Shown: positions 17,828-26,073 of the stretch, piece by piece
How positions within the stretch are numbered: the first letter of the stretch is position 1
Layout: every line of letters begins with the position of its first letter
Assembly: GCA_018242585.1 (NCBI GenBank)
Contig: JAFEBQ010000026.1
Coordinates: forward strand, 17,527 to 81,526
Source of the DNA: Planctomycetota bacterium
Lineage (GTDB): Bacteria > Planctomycetota > Planctomycetia > Pirellulales > PNKZ01
Direction of reading: 5' to 3'
DNA length: 64,000 bases
The notes under the pieces: model-generated
Told to the model about the DNA's origin: nothing
Databases searched by the model: none
What the model saw: only the letters and a program-made list of their open reading frames with translations
Made by a program: the position numbers and the translations under genes

Positions 17828-19038
17828 CGTGCGTCTCCACTGGCCACTGTTTCAGTCGTCGCGGCCTGCGCCTCGGGCTCGATCGGTGCGCCGGGGGCCA
17901 GACGCTCGATCTCGCGCACAATCTTCGCCAGATCGCGAGCCCGCTTGGTGAAGCGACCCGCGGTCAGCGCGAACGGCTCGCCGACGTTGGCGGCCGCGAT
18001 GATGCGACGGTCGAAGCGGACGATATGATCGACCGCTCGGCCCAGCCGCTCGGCCGCTTCGACGGGGCGGGGATTGCCGGCGATCCACTGCACGCGGTTT
18101 AGCACCAAGCGTTGCCGCTCGGCCGGCACGCCGAGTTTGTTCAGCAGTTGCAGCAGCTTGGCCGCCCCCAACAGCGTCGGTACGACGTTCTCGAATACCA
18201 GATACGTTAGATCGCTGAGATCGAGCACGGCCATTGCCACGCGATCGAGCGACGGGATCGTGTCGACGATCACATAGTCGTACGTCCGCCGGGCCAGCAC
18301 GAGGACGCGCGAGACCACCTCGTCGGTGATGTCGGCCCCTTCGATGGCGTCGGCCGGCGCGGCCAGCACGTGCAAGCCGCTGTGATGCGGGACCGCCAGT
18401 TGACGGATCAGCGTCTCGTCCAGCCGGTCGCGCTGGCGCGCGGCGTCGGCCAGCGTGGTCTCGGGCTTCAGATCGAGCAAACTCGCGCAGCCGCCGACTT
18501 GCAGACACGTGTCGACCAACAACACCCGATCGGGGCGCGTCGCCGCCAGACTGCACGCCACGTTGACCGACAAAGTGCTTTTGCCGACGCCCCCTTTGTT
18601 GCTCATGAAGCTGACCAGCCGGCCGACGCGCGACTGGCCAGTTTGACCCGCCTGGGCCAGGCGCTGGACCAGGGCGTCGACATCGCTGCTCGAAAGGGGG
18701 CGGCGCAAGAAGTCGCGTGCCCCGGCGCGAACCGCTTCGATCAACAGTGCGCTCTGCTGGGCTTCGTACTCGAACAAATCGGGACGATAGACGCCGACCA
18801 CGTGCGTGCGCGGCGACGCGGCCAATAGCTCGGCGATCTGCTGCCGGGCGAGCGCCAAGTCGGTGTCGATTTCCAAGAAGGCCAGATGCGGCTGCCAGAT
18901 GCGGGCCTGCTCGATGCCCGTGCGGCCGCCGGCGACGACGCGGATCACCGGCTCGATGGTGCGCACGGCGTTCAAGGCCGCCCGCGCTTCTTCGCCGAGG
19001 GAGCGATCATCACCAATGATCAAAACGTGCGGCTGCAT
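17824..19038 (-). CDS. cpaE: Tad pilus localisation ATPase CpaE/TadZ
   Basis: The 404-residue protein has an N-terminal receiver-like domain (residues 1-125: HVLIIGDDRSLGEEARAAL ... AGARDFLRRPLSSSDVDALV) that lacks a clear phosphorylatable aspartate pattern. A ParA/MinD-type ATPase domain follows with the deviant Walker A SNKGGVGKSTLSVNVA, then YDYVIVDTIPSLDRVAMAVL. This two-domain plan is that of TadZ/CpaE, which places the pilus machine in the cell. The ATG lies 24 bases after the tadG stop, in a G/C repeat without a recognisable ribosome site. Confidence 0.94.
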   Translation of the reverse strand: MQPHVLIIGDDRSLGEEARAALNAVRTIEPVIRVVAGGRTGIEQARIWQPHLAFLEIDTDLALARQQIAELLAASPRTHVVGVYRPDLFEYEAQQSALLIEAVRAGARDFLRRPLSSSDVDALVQRLAQAGQTGQSRVGRLVSFMSNKGGVGKSTLSVNVACSLAATRPDRVLLVDTCLQVGGCASLLDLKPETTLADAARQRDRLDETLIRQLAVPHHSGLHVLAAPADAIEGADITDEVVSRVLVLARRTYDYVIVDTIPSLDRVAMAVLDLSDLTYLVFENVVPTLLGAAKLLQLLNKLGVPAERQRLVLNRVQWIAGNPRPVEAAERLGRAVDHIVRFDRRIIAAANVGEPFALTAGRFTKRARDLAKIVREIERLAPGAPIEPEAQAATTETVASGDAR

Positions 19039-19079
19039 GAGGAAGGGGCTAGGGGCGAGGGATTAGGGGCTAGGGGGCA
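19039..19079. repeat. GGGGCTAG-type repeat between tadG and cpaE
   Basis: Units of GGGGCTAG, GGGGCGAG, GGGATTAG fill the 24-base gap and run into the 3' end of tadG, where the repeat provides the last four residues (PPSP) and the TAA stop. The same vocabulary ends rmlA and yggS at 28850-28972. Confidence 0.75.
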
Positions 19080-20607
19080 CGGCTACCGACACGGATCGAA
19101 CCAACGCGGGGGTGAGTACTCGATTAGTCAGTGCTTTGCCATGCAAGATCAACTCGCTGGCATTTACACCATCGTCGGGTCGGCGAATGAAAGCTGCGGA
19201 GACATTCTGCTGCATGACTTGACTTGGTTTCGGCGTCAACGAGAACGTGTCATTTTGGGGCAACGACAGCGTGACGAGACCAAATCCAACAACATACAAA
19301 GTAGTTGATGTTTCGCCGCTTACTGGTTTCTGGATTAACGGGACGATCGTTGCCCAAGTGCTCGTTCCGGACGAGTCAGCGAGCATGCCAACGCTGGTTG
19401 AGCCGGCGAACATCGAGCCAACGAAGGAGGTCGGAGCACATGTGCCACTGCTCAAGGTCATTCCAGCGCTCATCGTCGAAGTCTGGCCGCCGTTCGTGAC
19501 AAAGCCGATCTGGCCTGTCGGCGTACTAATTGTCCCGTCGGACGCTACCGTGGCTAATGAAGATGTCCCGGCGCTAAGCAAGGACCAGGAATTTGCGTAA
19601 ATCGCAAACGGAGCTGCCCCGACGATACCGTATTTATCAAGATCGGTTGGTTCATCAGGAAGCGGGAGTGTCGGCGAGATCGCGGCACCAACTGACAAGG
19701 CCATGACGGCATCGGCGATCGCCGTCGCGCGAACTTTGATGCCTGTTGCGCGCTGATTCCAAAACGCCGTGGGATCAGCCGAACCTCCGATGCCGGCGCG
19801 TCCAAAGAAATACGGGACGGTAGGACCGGAGGAGGATTCCAGGTTGTCGCTGAATGTCTCGCCGGTGCGCCTTAGACGTGCCAGGAAGCTGCTTGCAGTC
19901 GATGAGTGCGTAGCATCGCTGGCTGGTGTGAAGTCGTAACGCGAATATGGATCGCTGCTCTCCACCTGAGGTTCTGCATGATAAGCCGCGGGGCTCAGCG
20001 ACTGGTACGTGTCGGCAATGCTGCTGTCGGTCACGAATTGTCCCGCGACCAGATCACCCGATGCGACATTCGACGGATTCATTTGCAGCGACACACTCGT
20101 TGCGGCATCGAGCACCACGGTTTGTGAGGCGTAGAAGTCGGTGCCGGGCAATTGCATGCCACCGGTTAACGTCAGCGTTTGGCCATTGGTCGTGCGTGTA
20201 TAGGTCGGCATTACTGTGGCAGCGGCGGAACTAGCTGCGATTCGCCGTGCGTTTTCGCGCCACGTGACAAATTCTGGTGAATCAGTGCCGGGGGGATCTC
20301 CCACTGCCGGCCACAATACGCCGGTCGCCCACGCGGAGCTACCGTCTAGCCAATCGCTAGGGACGTTATCACGGTACCGCAAACCTTCGAGCGCGGCGGT
20401 ATTCACGGCCGACTGCATTTGCCGGCGGGCGACGAAGGCTTGGCCCAGGTCGGCTACGAGCGCCGCGAACGCGAAGATCACGAACACGAAAATAGCGAAC
20501 CAGATCATCGCCGAGCCGCGGCGAAAACGTCGCCGCGAACGATCAGATTTTGCTCGAATACGAGAGCGATTGGTGATTTGCTGCTGGACAGTAATAGGCG
20601 TGCTCAC
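19063..20607 (-). CDS. TadG-like pilus protein
   Basis: The 514-residue protein has a basic N-terminus (RSRRRFRRGSAM) and one membrane span (MIWFAIFVFVIFAFAALVADLGQAFVARRQMQSAVNTAALEGLR), the hallmark of the TadE/TadG-like N-terminal domain. The remaining 450 residues are a long exported region rich in Ser/Thr with no recognised domain. The last residues PPSP and the stop codon are provided by the intergenic GGGGCTAG repeat. Its GTG start overlaps the tadE stop (GTGA). Likely a minor pilin-like or envelope component of the Flp pilus. Confidence 0.82.
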   Translation of the reverse strand: MSTPITVQQQITNRSRIRAKSDRSRRRFRRGSAMIWFAIFVFVIFAFAALVADLGQAFVARRQMQSAVNTAALEGLRYRDNVPSDWLDGSSAWATGVLWPAVGDPPGTDSPEFVTWRENARRIAASSAAATVMPTYTRTTNGQTLTLTGGMQLPGTDFYASQTVVLDAATSVSLQMNPSNVASGDLVAGQFVTDSSIADTYQSLSPAAYHAEPQVESSDPYSRYDFTPASDATHSSTASSFLARLRRTGETFSDNLESSSGPTVPYFFGRAGIGGSADPTAFWNQRATGIKVRATAIADAVMALSVGAAISPTLPLPDEPTDLDKYGIVGAAPFAIYANSWSLLSAGTSSLATVASDGTISTPTGQIGFVTNGGQTSTMSAGMTLSSGTCAPTSFVGSMFAGSTSVGMLADSSGTSTWATIVPLIQKPVSGETSTTLYVVGFGLVTLSLPQNDTFSLTPKPSQVMQQNVSAAFIRRPDDGVNASELILHGKALTNRVLTPALVRSVSVAVPPSP

Positions 20608-21722
20608 TGGCCGAATACCTCGCGGCGGTAGACGCCTTGCCCGCTGACCACGCGGCGAAACGGTCGCACGCCATTTGGTGCTGCACTGCCCCAGGCGACC
20701 ATCTGGCCCAGGCCGTATTCGCCTGCGTATGCACCAAAACCGCTGCCGCTGCTACCCGAGCTTTGTGTCGCCAGGGTATATCCACTTAACGAGTTGGTGA
20801 ACGAAACGTGGGAATCATCCGCCAGAATCGGGGTCGTCGGAGCGGTCGACGCCACCATTGGGTTCGTGGCCGATGGTTGATAAGCGATCAACCCCGCGGC
20901 TTGGAATGGGTAATTGATTCGTAGCCGTACGGTGCCAGGCAGGATCCCCGAAGTCGTACCAGAAGTAATCGGCGCCGACGCCGTCACGCTAAAGCTGCCG
21001 GTCACGCTTGCGTCTAAGCTTCCATAGGTTCCCATCTCTTCGACCACGCCATGCCACGCATATTGGTTTGGCCCTTCGGCCATTAAAACTCGAACGGTCG
21101 TTTCGCCTTGTTCATTTTTCACGACGGTGCCGGGGTATCGATACGCGCCGAGCCCGGCGTCGTAAAACATCACGGGCACGAGCAGTTGGTTGATCAGCGG
21201 CATATACTTTGCAGCGTATTGCGTAAGCGTTAGTCCAAGTTCCGACAGCGTTGACGACGGCACCACCAGAAGCGCCTCGTTGAATATCTGCTGGCGTACC
21301 GCGAGGAGCGGGTCAGTTGAATTTGGATTGTTAAGGTCGACGTAGCGGTAAAGCACATGATTCAATGTTGGAAACGCATACGAGTCATTGCTGTTAGTGC
21401 CCGTCGGATTCAGCGGCATGCGGGACAACTCTTGCGCGCCGACGTCGGCGGCTTGTTGCACGACCTGGGCGGCGAAGAACATCTGGCCCATCGACAAGAT
21501 GGCCGCGAACAGGAACGTCAGCGCCAGGGCGATGATCGCGAACTCGACCAGCGCCTGACCGCGGCGCGTCCGACGGCGATTCACGCGCGCAATCAAATAT
21601 GATTGCGCAGTCGGTTTCTCGCGCGTCGCGGCGCACACAACGGTTCGCCGGAACGAAAACGCCCACGGCGACCCCTCCGTGGGCTGCGTCAAGCTATCGG
21701 TAGCTGGCGTCATGCGCGTCAC
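20604..21722 (-). CDS. TadE-like pseudopilin
   Basis: The product has a basic stretch followed by GQALVEFAIIALALTFLFAAILSMGQMFFAAQVVQQAADVGAQELS, the TadE domain with a prepilin-like processing site (RRTRRG before QALVE). The mature part is long (over 300 residues), Thr/Ser-rich, with no further domain recognised. The start is a GTG at 21722 overlapping the cpaB stop, or an ATG at 21713; both leave about 45-50 residues before the processing site, which is long for a pseudopilin leader. It overlaps tadG by four bases. Confidence 0.82.
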   Translation of the reverse strand: MTRMTPATDSLTQPTEGSPWAFSFRRTVVCAATREKPTAQSYLIARVNRRRTRRGQALVEFAIIALALTFLFAAILSMGQMFFAAQVVQQAADVGAQELSRMPLNPTGTNSNDSYAFPTLNHVLYRYVDLNNPNSTDPLLAVRQQIFNEALLVVPSSTLSELGLTLTQYAAKYMPLINQLLVPVMFYDAGLGAYRYPGTVVKNEQGETTVRVLMAEGPNQYAWHGVVEEMGTYGSLDASVTGSFSVTASAPITSGTTSGILPGTVRLRINYPFQAAGLIAYQPSATNPMVASTAPTTPILADDSHVSFTNSLSGYTLATQSSGSSGSGFGAYAGEYGLGQMVAWGSAAPNGVRPFRRVVSGQGVYRREVFGQ

Positions 21723-22822
21723 CTGTCGGCTCGTGCCGTGCGGCGCGGCGAATCACGATCGATCCGTGTCGGCGGCGTGGGAATCGCGGTGCCGGCCGGC
21801 TGGGCAGTGGCCGGTTGGCTCATCACCGGGGGCGGAGCTTGCACCGGTGTTGCGGCCTTGTTGGGAGCAATCGCCGTCGCCGGCTGAGTGGCCGCCTCGG
21901 CTGGGTGAGCGCCGAAAGACTCGGCGCCGAACGCCCGGCCGCGCACCGTTTCCACCGTCCGCACGTGCTTCAAAGGATCAAGTTCAGGCACCTCGGTATC
22001 GTGGGTTTCCTCGGGACGTCCCGAGCGGGCCACGCAGAATAACGACGCCTTGGTCGACAACGCCTCGGTCAGCGGCGCGATTTCATCGGGATCGAGCGCG
22101 ATGGTCATGTCGCGCATGGGGTCTTTCTTACCACCGCCACCGACCAAGGGGTGCGAACGCCCGCCGTCCGGCGAAGCAGTTTCGTCCGCCGCCCGGGTCA
22201 CCACACGACCATCACTGACCATCACCTTGACGCTGGCGTCTTTGCCGCCCCCTTTGACACCGCCAGCGCGAACGCTGGGTTGCAGATGGCTTGTCTCGAC
22301 CGGCTCGCTGGCCAGCAGGTCGAAGCGGTCGCCGATGCGCAAATCCTTCAGCCCTCGCACCTGGTTGGCGTCGAGTGTCATCGCCCGCTTGCCGGGCGGA
22401 ATGCCCGCCACGACCCCCGGCCGGGTGCCGACGGGCATGAAGTCGCGCTCGGTAAAGGCGTAGCCGGGCTGCTTTTCGCGGGCCATCACGCGGCCGATGA
22501 TCTTGTTGTGGTCGGTGATGAAATCGGTCGGCACCTTGTCGGGCGGGTAATGTAGAACACGCGTTACCAAGGTGCCGGGCGTGGCCATGTGGTCGCGCGT
22601 GACCACGGCATAGATCGGAATCGCCGTTCCCGACAGCGGCACCGCCACCATGCCGGCATAGGGATCGCGAGTGGCCTTGCGGTTGAATTCCGACAGATCG
22701 ATGACGCCAAAGGCGACCAGTCCGACCAGCGTGACGCCCACGCCCAGAACCAAACCCGAAATGGCGACAAACGCGCGCTTCAGCGCCGAAGGACGACGAT
22801 AACCAGCGGTACGGCTTTTCAT
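21719..22822 (-). CDS. cpaB: Flp pilus assembly protein CpaB
   Basis: The 367-residue product has one N-terminal membrane span (FVAISGLVLGVGVTLVGLVAFGV) and a SAF-like domain (AGMVAVPLSGTAIPIYAVVTRDHM ... GRVMAREKQPGYAFTERDFMP, then GIPPGKRAMTLDANQVRGL and IGDRFDLLAS), which is the CpaB/RcpC layout. The C-terminal 80 residues are Ala/Pro-rich and probably disordered. It is the first gene of the eight-gene operon and overlaps tadE by four bases. In most Tad loci the secretin gene follows cpaB; here tadE does. Confidence 0.9.
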   Translation of the reverse strand: MKSRTAGYRRPSALKRAFVAISGLVLGVGVTLVGLVAFGVIDLSEFNRKATRDPYAGMVAVPLSGTAIPIYAVVTRDHMATPGTLVTRVLHYPPDKVPTDFITDHNKIIGRVMAREKQPGYAFTERDFMPVGTRPGVVAGIPPGKRAMTLDANQVRGLKDLRIGDRFDLLASEPVETSHLQPSVRAGGVKGGGKDASVKVMVSDGRVVTRAADETASPDGGRSHPLVGGGGKKDPMRDMTIALDPDEIAPLTEALSTKASLFCVARSGRPEETHDTEVPELDPLKHVRTVETVRGRAFGAESFGAHPAEAATQPATAIAPNKAATPVQAPPPVMSQPATAQPAGTAIPTPPTRIDRDSPRRTARADR

Positions 22823-23137
22823 CTTTTTACTTATTGTTTCTGGTCCGCAGCGGACGATCCAAGTCGCCGACGCGACGAGCCGGGCTTACCACACTCATTG
22901 GCCGCGCCGACCTGGTCAACTGAATTCGCGAGCCACGCGATTCGTCGCGCCGAGCCAGGGCAGGGGGCCGCTGCGTGCGTGTTTTACTCTGGTTTTCCCG
23001 CAATTCCTGATGTGCCAACAGCCCGCAACGCATTGCTGCATTGCGGGCTATTGGGGTTTCACGTTGTCACGCTTTGCCAGCGGCGGGCCACGCGGTATCT
23101 CGTGACCATGCCAGTGGCAGGTTGGATCAGACTAGCC
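22823..23137. other. Spacer between pilin 1 and cpaB, with a hairpin
   Basis: These 315 bases hold no gene. A 13-bp stem (AGCCCGCAACGCA at 23020-23032 pairing with 23037-23049, one or two imperfect pairs) lies 90 bases after pilin 1 in the minus direction. It has no T-run, so it may be a processing or attenuation hairpin that lets the abundant pilin mRNA exceed the operon mRNA (inference). Confidence 0.6.
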
Positions 23138-23482
23138 TTAGGTTCCGTCGGTCTTGTCGGCCACCAGCGGGGTGCCGCCAGCGCTGCCGCCAGGCAAGCC
23201 CAAGGTGTTCGTCGCGCCCACGTCACCCGGTGTCCCGGCCGAGACAATCACACCACCGCTGCTGGCCTGAGTGGCAATCAACTTGCCGACAAAGACGCGG
23301 CCTTGGTCATCGGCATCGTCACCCGGCAGCAGGGCGGCGACGTCCCCCAACAGGTCACCGGCCTTGTGGCCGAGCATGGTGGCGGCCACGAGGCAGACCA
23401 GGGCGACGGCGCCAATCATGATGGCGTACTCGACCATGGCCTGACCGCGGCGGAACTTGGTGGCATTTACACGGCGAATCAT
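23138..23482 (-). CDS. Flp/Fap-type pilin 1
   Basis: A 114-residue prepilin. The leader MIRRVNATKFRRG ends at a type IVb processing site: Gly13 then QAMVEYAI, with Glu at +5 and Tyr at +6. A hydrophobic helix follows (MIGAVALVCLVAATMLG). The mature protein continues with about 70 residues rich in Gly/Ala (ALLPGDDADDQGRVFVGKL...), much longer than the 50-60 residues usual for Flp pilins. The start at 23482 is set by a GGAGG site nine bases upstream. It is nearly identical in its 3' part to pilin 2, indicating recent duplication. A good sigma-70 promoter lies upstream. Confidence 0.93.
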   Translation of the reverse strand: MIRRVNATKFRRGQAMVEYAIMIGAVALVCLVAATMLGHKAGDLLGDVAALLPGDDADDQGRVFVGKLIATQASSGGVIVSAGTPGDVGATNTLGLPGGSAGGTPLVADKTDGT

Positions 23483-23552
23483 GCGAAAAACCTCCAACTA
23501 GGGTAAAAATGGGCTTAAACATGAAACTGAGACTCAGTATCAACAGTGGCGG

Positions 23553-23580
23553 ATTCTACATGTTCCTTTCGGCGTGTCAA
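23553..23580 (-). promoter_or_regulatory. Sigma-70-type promoter of pilin 1
   Basis: Reading the minus strand, TTGACA (23580-23575), a 16-base spacer, and TAGAAT (23558-23553). The predicted transcript would have a leader of about 65 bases before the pilin 1 ATG at 23482. This is the best consensus promoter noticed in the window. Confidence 0.75.
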
Positions 23581-23601
23581 CGCTATCGGGCAAAAAACTT
23601 T

Positions 23602-23943
23602 TTAGGTTCCGTCGGTCTTGTCGGCCACCAGCGGAGTGCCGCCAGCGCTGCCGCCGGGCAAGCCCAGCGTGCCTGCGGCACCCACGTCACCCGTCGTGCC
23701 GGCCGAGATGATGATGCCGCCCGAACTCTGCGACGTCGCGATCAGTTTGCCCACGAACACGCGGCCTTGGTCGTCGGCGTCGTCGCCCGGCAGCAGCGCC
23801 GCCACGTCGCCCAGCAACGCCCCCGCCTTGTGTCCCAGGATCGTGGCCGCCACCAGGCAAACCAGCGCCACGGCGCCGATCATGATGGCGTACTCGACCA
23901 TGGCCTGACCGCGGCGGTGGCGAACATTCTTGCGTCGTAACAT
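23602..23943 (-). CDS. Flp/Fap-type pilin 2
   Basis: A 113-residue prepilin, leader MLRRKNVRHRRG, processing site Gly12 then QAMVEYAI (Glu +5). The hydrophobic helix is the same as in pilin 1, and the C-terminal region differs at only scattered positions. DNA identity with pilin 1 is especially high over the last 60 bases, right up to the stop codon. The ATG at 23943 has an AGGAG site. It lies 119 bases upstream of pilin 1 on the same strand. The pair probably arose by tandem duplication or is kept similar by gene conversion. Confidence 0.93.
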   Translation of the reverse strand: MLRRKNVRHRRGQAMVEYAIMIGAVALVCLVAATILGHKAGALLGDVAALLPGDDADDQGRVFVGKLIATSQSSGGIIISAGTTGDVGAAGTLGLPGGSAGGTPLVADKTDGT

Positions 23944-24159
23944 CGTTTCAACTCCTGGGGTCATGAAAGCGGAAGCCAGGCTCCGTCGTTGGGGCCTTTC
24001 TGACCCTGACGACGGATCGACGTTGGTTTCGTTTCACGCTACCTCGGAAGTTCTGCCCCCCCAGAAGTTCTTCAGCCAAATCTGACTCGGCGCGACCCAG
24101 CCGGCGGAAGCAATGTTCCACCGGCCGGGCCGAATGCACCGAGCAAAGCAACCTGACGA

Positions 24160-24486
24160 CTACGACCCGGAGCCCGATGGCACCGTGTCGGTTACCAGAT
24201 TCCCGTCGACGTTGATTCCCAGGCTCGCGGTGGCCGAGCCGGGGACGCCGGCGACGCCGATGACGCCGCCGGAGTTCGTCGTTTGCACTAGTTCGCCGCT
24301 GAAGATGGCGCCCGTGGTGTCGGCGTCATGGCCGGGCAACAGGGCGGCGGTAATGCCGACCAGGTCCGTGGCCTTGTGTCCGAGTAGCGACAGCGCGCCG
24401 ATTCCCACCAGGACGACCGCCCCGATGATGATGGCGTATTCGACCATGGCCTGACCACGACGGTTGCGGAGGTGCTTGTTCAACAT
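24160..24486 (-). CDS. Flp/Fap-type pilin 3
   Basis: A 108-residue prepilin, leader MLNKHLRNRRG, processing site Gly11 then QAMVEYAI. The helix is IIGAVVLVGIGALSLLG. The extended C-terminal region follows the same plan as in pilins 1 and 2 (ALLPGxxAD..G.IF.G.L..T...GVI), but the sequence groups with pilin 4. An AAGGA ribosome site lies before ATG 24486. It stands alone between pilin 2 and the Cys-rich gene. Whether it is co-transcribed with pilins 1 and 2 is unclear. Confidence 0.92.
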   Translation of the reverse strand: MLNKHLRNRRGQAMVEYAIIIGAVVLVGIGALSLLGHKATDLVGITAALLPGHDADTTGAIFSGELVQTTNSGGVIGVAGVPGSATASLGINVDGNLVTDTVPSGSGS

Positions 24487-24734
24487 GGAAAATATCCTTC
24501 AAAGGTTGATAGATGAAAAAAGCAAAACACGGTCGCGAGGCGCAGCGCATTGCGCGCTGTCACGACACGACATAGTGTGGCGCGCACGGGTGAGCGCTGG
24601 ATCAATACCGATCAAGCGCATTGACATCGTGCGATTCGCCGCGATGGACAGACTAATGGCCCGATTGCGCCCGCGCCTGGACGCATTGCCAGGCGCGGAA
24701 TCAACAGCCGCCGGTAGCCGATAGCGAGGAGCGA

Positions 24735-25334
24735 TCAGGCCCTGCGCGGCGGGGGGATTGGTGGCTGGGCGGGTTCGCCAGACGCCACCTGATAAAGAGT
24801 CGCGGCTTGAGCGACCAAGGGCCATTCGGCGGCCCAGGAGATCTGAATTGGTGGAGGGAGCGACGCGCCGACCACGGCCCACAGGTTTCCTTGCCCCTGG
24901 CATTGGCGCGCCGCGATGGCCGAATACCAGACTAGTGTTTCGCTGGATGCCGGCTGGGCTTCGGGGGAACTCGTCTGAGCACCGCGTTGCTCGCAAGAGG
25001 AACGCTGTTGGCAGCACGATTGCTTGGCGCTGGCGGGCATGCTCACGGCGGCCACGATCGGCGCTGGCAGCCATTCGGGTGGCACGATCACGTTGTTCCG
25101 CTTGGCCCAGGCCAAACGCTGGGCCGGCGTGTGGCAGCAGCAATTGCGCCAACAGTTTTCGGCCGAGTGGCAACCACAGCCATGTGCGGCGCAGGGATAC
25201 GCTTCGCCGGTCGGATTCAACACCAGGGACGGCATGGGCAGCCCCACGGCCGCCGCGCCGAACGCGGCCAAAACCAGCCAAACAGCGCCGGTTCGAATCG
25301 AGTGTCGCAATTTCGATGTCCGCGTTCGGACCAT
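24735..25334 (-). CDS. Cys-rich exported protein, unknown function
   Basis: A 199-residue product from ATG 25334 (a TTG at 25340 also fits). The N-terminus has a signal-like or membrane segment (IRTGAVWLVLAAFGAAAVGLPM). Then comes a dense cysteine block at about residues 45-75: CAAHGCGCHSAENC, then WRNCCCHTP and AQRLAWAKRNNVIVPPEWL, followed by CCQQRSSC. The CWRNCCC..RLAWA pattern is something I associate with small planctomycetal proteins near metal-handling genes, but I cannot name the family. Metal binding is plausible from the Cys/His content. It lies between pilins 3 and 4 and has an upstream promoter-like element shared with the His/Cys-rich gene at 26074. Confidence 0.7.
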   Translation of the reverse strand: MVRTRTSKLRHSIRTGAVWLVLAAFGAAAVGLPMPSLVLNPTGEAYPCAAHGCGCHSAENCWRNCCCHTPAQRLAWAKRNNVIVPPEWLPAPIVAAVSMPASAKQSCCQQRSSCEQRGAQTSSPEAQPASSETLVWYSAIAARQCQGQGNLWAVVGASLPPPIQISWAAEWPLVAQAATLYQVASGEPAQPPIPPPRRA

Positions 25335-25399
25335 CGTCAATTCGCCGTTGGCGACTCGCGAGAGGAAGCCAGGGAATGTCCAGGGTTGCTAGCGTCATC

Positions 25400-25428
25400 A
25401 ATCTAGAGGTTCGCCCGTAGGCTCGCAA
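25400..25428 (-). promoter_or_regulatory. Promoter-like element A, shared with 26556-26583
   Basis: On the minus strand: TTGCGA, 17-base spacer, TAGATT. The spacer carries the block CCTACGGGCGAACCTC, which matches the second copy at 14 of 16 positions. The predicted leader to the Cys-rich gene is about 55 bases. The block may be an operator or simply shared ancestry. Confidence 0.6.
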
Positions 25429-25561
25429 GCTGCCCATAAGGAGTGTGCGGAACGGGGGCGCAAAGTCCCCCGAGCGCCGCGCCGTTGGGCACGGCACTCG
25501 GGAAAAAGCGTGACTCGCCAGGACTAGCCCGACGGAGGCGAAGTTGGCGACTCGTAGAGCG

Positions 25562-25885
25562 TTACGAGCCGGAGCCGTCGGCGGTGTCGCTGACCAGGGT
25601 GCTGCCGTTGGCAATGCCCAGGCTGGCCGAGGTCGAGCCCGGCGTGCCGGTCACGTTAATGACGCCGCTTGAGTTTGTGGTTTGCACCAGCTCGCCGCTG
25701 AAGATCACGCCGTTGTCGTCGGCATGGGCCCCCGGCAGCAAGGCCGTGGTGATGCCGACCAGATCGGTGGCCTTGTGCCCCAGCAGTGACATTGCGCCGA
25801 TTCCCATCAGGACGACCGCCCCGATGATGATGGCGTATTCGACCATGGCCTGACCGCGACGCGAATTGTGAAGTTGCTTCGACAT
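25562..25885 (-). CDS. Flp/Fap-type pilin 4
   Basis: A 107-residue prepilin starting at ATG 25885 with a GAAAGG ribosome site; upstream in-frame residues are unlike a prepilin leader and are left out. Leader MSKQLHNSRRG, processing site Gly11 then QAMVEYAI. It is closest to pilin 3 (VVLMGIGAMSLLGHKATDLVGI, then ALLPGAHADDNGVIFSGELVQTTNSSGVI). It sits upstream of the Cys-rich gene, so the two pilin pairs are separated by non-pilin genes. All four share the long Gly/Ala-rich C-terminal region. Confidence 0.92.
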   Translation of the reverse strand: MSKQLHNSRRGQAMVEYAIIIGAVVLMGIGAMSLLGHKATDLVGITTALLPGAHADDNGVIFSGELVQTTNSSGVINVTGTPGSTSASLGIANGSTLVSDTADGSGS

Positions 25886-26073
25886 ATGCGTGAACCTTTC
25901 GGTAGTTGTTGATTGTGGCTTCGTAAATGGACGTTGGCAAGCGCGCAGGTCGGCGCACTTGGTTTGACGCCGATCGAGGACGCGCATATCGGCGCGTCGA
26001 TCGAAATCAGCGGATTACCTGAAATAAGGATTCGCGCGCGGCGGCGTGGGAAACGCCCCAGGCGCGAATCAGC

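Noticed and set aside
24160-24486. Pilin 3 as a broken or pseudogene copy
   Set aside because: The frame is intact, has its own AAGGA site and keeps the processing site and full C-terminal region.
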